From: Syntrophomonadaceae bacterium
GTDB taxonomy: Bacteria > Bacillota > Dethiobacteria > DTU022
DNA length: 5,429 bases
Assembly: GCA_007131435.1 (NCBI GenBank)
Contig: SLQM01000009.1
Coordinates: 1-5,429, forward strand
Direction: 5' to 3'
A program made the translations under genes and the position numbers. Shown in pieces: positions 3,346 through 5,429 of the stretch (positions are counted from its first letter, which is position 1; each line of letters begins with the position of its first letter). Under the pieces are notes generated by a model. That model had not been told where the DNA came from. It did no database searches and was given only the letters and a program-made list of their open reading frames with translations.

Positions 3346-5429
3346 GTGAAGAGAATAAGTGCCCGGTAACTGGTAAAACAAAAAGCGCTACCACACGTGC
3401 TGGTGCTTCGAACAGAGATTGGTGGCCTGACAGGTTAAACCTGAAAATTCTTCACCAGCACTCGGAGTTAAGTAACCCCATGGGCAGAGACTTCAACTAT
3501 GCTGAAGAATTTAAAAAGCTAGATTTAGATGCTGTTAAAAAAGACCTCCATGACCTGATGACCGATTCGCAGGATTGGTGGCCCGCCGATTATGGTCACT
3601 ACGGAGGACTGTTCATCAGGATGGCCTGGCACAGCGCCGGCACCTACCGGATGGGCGATGGCCGGGGAGGGGCAGGTTCTGGAAGCCAGAGGCTGGCTCC
3701 CCTAAATAGTTGGCCCGATAACGCCAACCTTGATAAAGCCCGACGTTTACTGTGGCCGATCAAGCAGAAATACGGCAAAAAGATCTCCTGGGCCGACCTG
3801 ATGATCCTGGCCGGGAATGTATCCCTTGAGTCAATGGGCTTTAAAACTTTCGGCTTTGCCGGGGGCCGTGAGGATGTCTGGGAACCTGAAGAAGATATCT
3901 ACTGGGGTTCCGAAGATGAATGGCTGGGAGATGAGCGCTATAGCGGCGACCGGGATCTTGAAAATCCCCTGGCCGCCGTGCAGATGGGCCTCATTTACGT
4001 TAACCCCGAGGGGCCGAACGGGGAGCCCAATGTTCTCGCATCGGGAATAGATGTGCGCGAAACTTTTGCCCGCATGGCGATGAACGATGAAGAGACAGTA
4101 GCCCTGATTGCCGGGGGCCACACCTTTGGCAAGTGCCATGGCGCTGCCGTGGATTCCCATTTGGGCCCGGAACCCGAGGGCGCGCCAATTGAGGAACAGG
4201 GCCTCGGCTGGAAAAACAGTTATGGCAGCGGCAAGGGCGATGACACGATCACCAGCGGTATTGAAGGGGCATGGACTCCAAACCCCGTAAAATGGGACAA
4301 CAGCTACCTTGAAGTGCTCTTTAAATATGACTGGAACCTAGTTAAAAGCCCTGCCGGCGCCTGGCAGTGGGTGCCGGTGGATCCTGATGATGCAGACCTG
4401 GCGCCTGCTGCCCATGACCCCTCAAAAAAAGTTACTACCATCATGACTACTGCAGACCTTTCGCTGAAAATGGATCCCATTTACAGGCCGATCGCCAAGC
4501 GGTTCCTTGAAAACCCGGACCAGTTTGCTGATGCCTTTGCCCGCGCCTGGTTCAAGCTTACCCACCGCGACATGGGCCCAATTTCGCGCTACCTGGGACC
4601 AGAAGTGCCGGAAGAAGAGCTGATCTGGCAAGATCCAGTACCCGCAGTAGACCATGAACTGGTTGATGAAAAAGATGTGGAGAACCTGAAAAGTAAGATC
4701 CTTGAGTCGGGCTTATCAATTCCTGAACTGGTATCTACAGCATGGGCTTCGGCTTCCACCTTCAGGGGTTCCGACAAGCGCGGCGGCGCCAACGGCGCAC
4801 GAATCCGTCTTGATCCGCAGAAAAACTGGCAGGTTAACCAGCCTGAGCAGCTGGAAAAAGTTTTACAAACCCTTGAAAAGATCAGAGACGAATTTAACAG
4901 TGAACAGTCGGGCAGCAAAAAGATTTCCCTTGCCGACCTGGTTGTCATGGCAGGCTGCGCGGGCATTGAGAAGGCGGCAAAGAATGCCGGTTTTGATTTA
5001 ACTGTGCCTTTCGCCCCGGGGCGGACAGATGCCACCCAGGAGCAAACCGATGTAATATCTTTTTCTGTTCTTGAACCGAAAGCAGATGGTTTTCGCAACT
5101 TCAGCAAGGCTAAATATGCCGTGGGCGGGGAAGAGGTGCTGCTTGACCGCGCCCAGCTGCTGGGCCTGACCGCCCCCGAAATGACTGTCCTGGTTGGCGG
5201 AATGCGGGTTCTAAACGCAAACTACAACAAGTCTCAGCACGGTGTATTCACCATTAACCCTGAAAGTCTGACCAACGATTTCTTTGTCAACCTGCTCGAC
5301 ATGAACACTACATGGCAGGTAAAAGATGAAGATGGTGAGTTATTCGAAGGGCGAGATCGCAAAACAGGAGAGCTGAAATGGACCGGCACCCGCGTTGACC
5401 TGATTTTCGGGTCAAATTCTGAGCTGAGG
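3342..5429 (+). CDS. katG: Catalase-peroxidase KatG (3' end beyond window)
   Basis: KatG is a haem enzyme with catalase and peroxidase activity that removes H2O2 in the cytoplasm. The frame is open from the ATG at 3342 to the window edge, giving 696 residues. Family members usually have 720-740, so only about 30-35 C-terminal residues lie outside. The active site is intact: distal R93, W96, H97 (IRMAWHSAGTYR), the Met-Tyr-Trp adduct partners W96, Y219 and M245, proximal H260 in GGHTFGKCHG, D371 (TADLSL), the mobile arginine R408 (HRDMGP), and S305, equivalent to Ser315 of the Mycobacterium tuberculosis enzyme. The N-terminus carries the expected NRDWWPDRLNLKILHQH. The C-terminal half is the duplicated, haem-free peroxidase domain. 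It overlaps perR by 4 nt and is probably derepressed by peroxide through PerR. It is markedly GC-richer than perR, which may reflect transfer. Confidence 0.98.
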   Translation, partial: MSEENKCPVTGKTKSATTRAGASNRDWWPDRLNLKILHQHSELSNPMGRDFNYAEEFKKLDLDAVKKDLHDLMTDSQDWWPADYGHYGGLFIRMAWHSAGTYRMGDGRGGAGSGSQRLAPLNSWPDNANLDKARRLLWPIKQKYGKKISWADLMILAGNVSLESMGFKTFGFAGGREDVWEPEEDIYWGSEDEWLGDERYSGDRDLENPLAAVQMGLIYVNPEGPNGEPNVLASGIDVRETFARMAMNDEETVALIAGGHTFGKCHGAAVDSHLGPEPEGAPIEEQGLGWKNSYGSGKGDDTITSGIEGAWTPNPVKWDNSYLEVLFKYDWNLVKSPAGAWQWVPVDPDDADLAPAAHDPSKKVTTIMTTADLSLKMDPIYRPIAKRFLENPDQFADAFARAWFKLTHRDMGPISRYLGPEVPEEELIWQDPVPAVDHELVDEKDVENLKSKILESGLSIPELVSTAWASASTFRGSDKRGGANGARIRLDPQKNWQVNQPEQLEKVLQTLEKIRDEFNSEQSGSKKISLADLVVMAGCAGIEKAAKNAGFDLTVPFAPGRTDATQEQTDVISFSVLEPKADGFRNFSKAKYAVGGEEVLLDRAQLLGLTAPEMTVLVGGMRVLNANYNKSQHGVFTINPESLTNDFFVNLLDMNTTWQVKDEDGELFEGRDRKTGELKWTGTRVDLIFGSNSELR

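Noticed and set aside
3903..3935. Frameshift or in-frame stop in katG.
   Set aside because: Codon-by-codon reading from 3342 through the active-site region and matching the later protein to the family shows a continuous frame; it only lacks its end because the window stops.
4589..5107. 172-residue minus-strand reading frame inside katG, with other long antisense frames at 3831-4160 and 4422-4655.
   Set aside because: They are antisense shadows of the GC-rich katG frame, which has an intact KatG protein; serine-rich low-complexity translations show no recognisable domain.

Overview
The window looks like an ordinary chromosomal stretch of a low-to-mid GC, probably anaerobic, Gram-positive (Firmicutes, Clostridia/Peptococcaceae-like) bacterium. 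The reasons are strong GGAGG-type ribosome sites, sigma-A-like promoters, a PerR-type Fur-family regulator with a Bacillus-type PerR box, short HypB/HypA nickel chaperones, and a cysteine-rich Fe-S protein of a kind I associate with anaerobes. The genus cannot be fixed from the sequence. There is no mobile element, CRISPR array or phage gene.

Layout. Bases 23-98 (-) hold a complete tRNA-Ala(CGC) with encoded CCA and its own promoter just upstream. Next, on the same strand, is a small GlsB/YeaQ-family membrane protein (226-477) with its own promoter and a rho-independent terminator. Divergent from it is a 354-residue protein (578-1642, +) with an N-terminal winged-helix-like region, a central cysteine-rich segment and a C-terminal two-cluster ferredoxin domain. 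It converges on hypAB (1675-2702, -), and a strong hairpin lies across the hypB stop codon. A 187-bp regulatory region (2703-2889) separates hypA from the divergent perR-katG pair (+). katG runs off the right edge at codon 696 of about 730 expected.

How the genes work together. perR and katG overlap by 4 nt and form a textbook peroxide-response operon. The Fur-family protein would repress its own operon through a PerR box placed on a perfect -10, and KatG destroys peroxide when repression is lifted. hypA and hypB overlap by one base and make the nickel-delivery pair for [NiFe]-hydrogenase or other nickel enzymes; no client enzyme is in view. The ferredoxin-like gene may be a redox or electron-transfer component, but its role is unknown.

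I do not see a novel multi-gene system. The most notable details are: hypA appears to start at an ATT codon with a well-placed ribosome site; the PerR-like regulator has Asn where PerR normally has the metal-binding Asp104; a perfect 16-bp palindrome overlaps the PerR box; base composition differs sharply between perR and katG; and the ferredoxin-like protein carries a dense extra cysteine motif.
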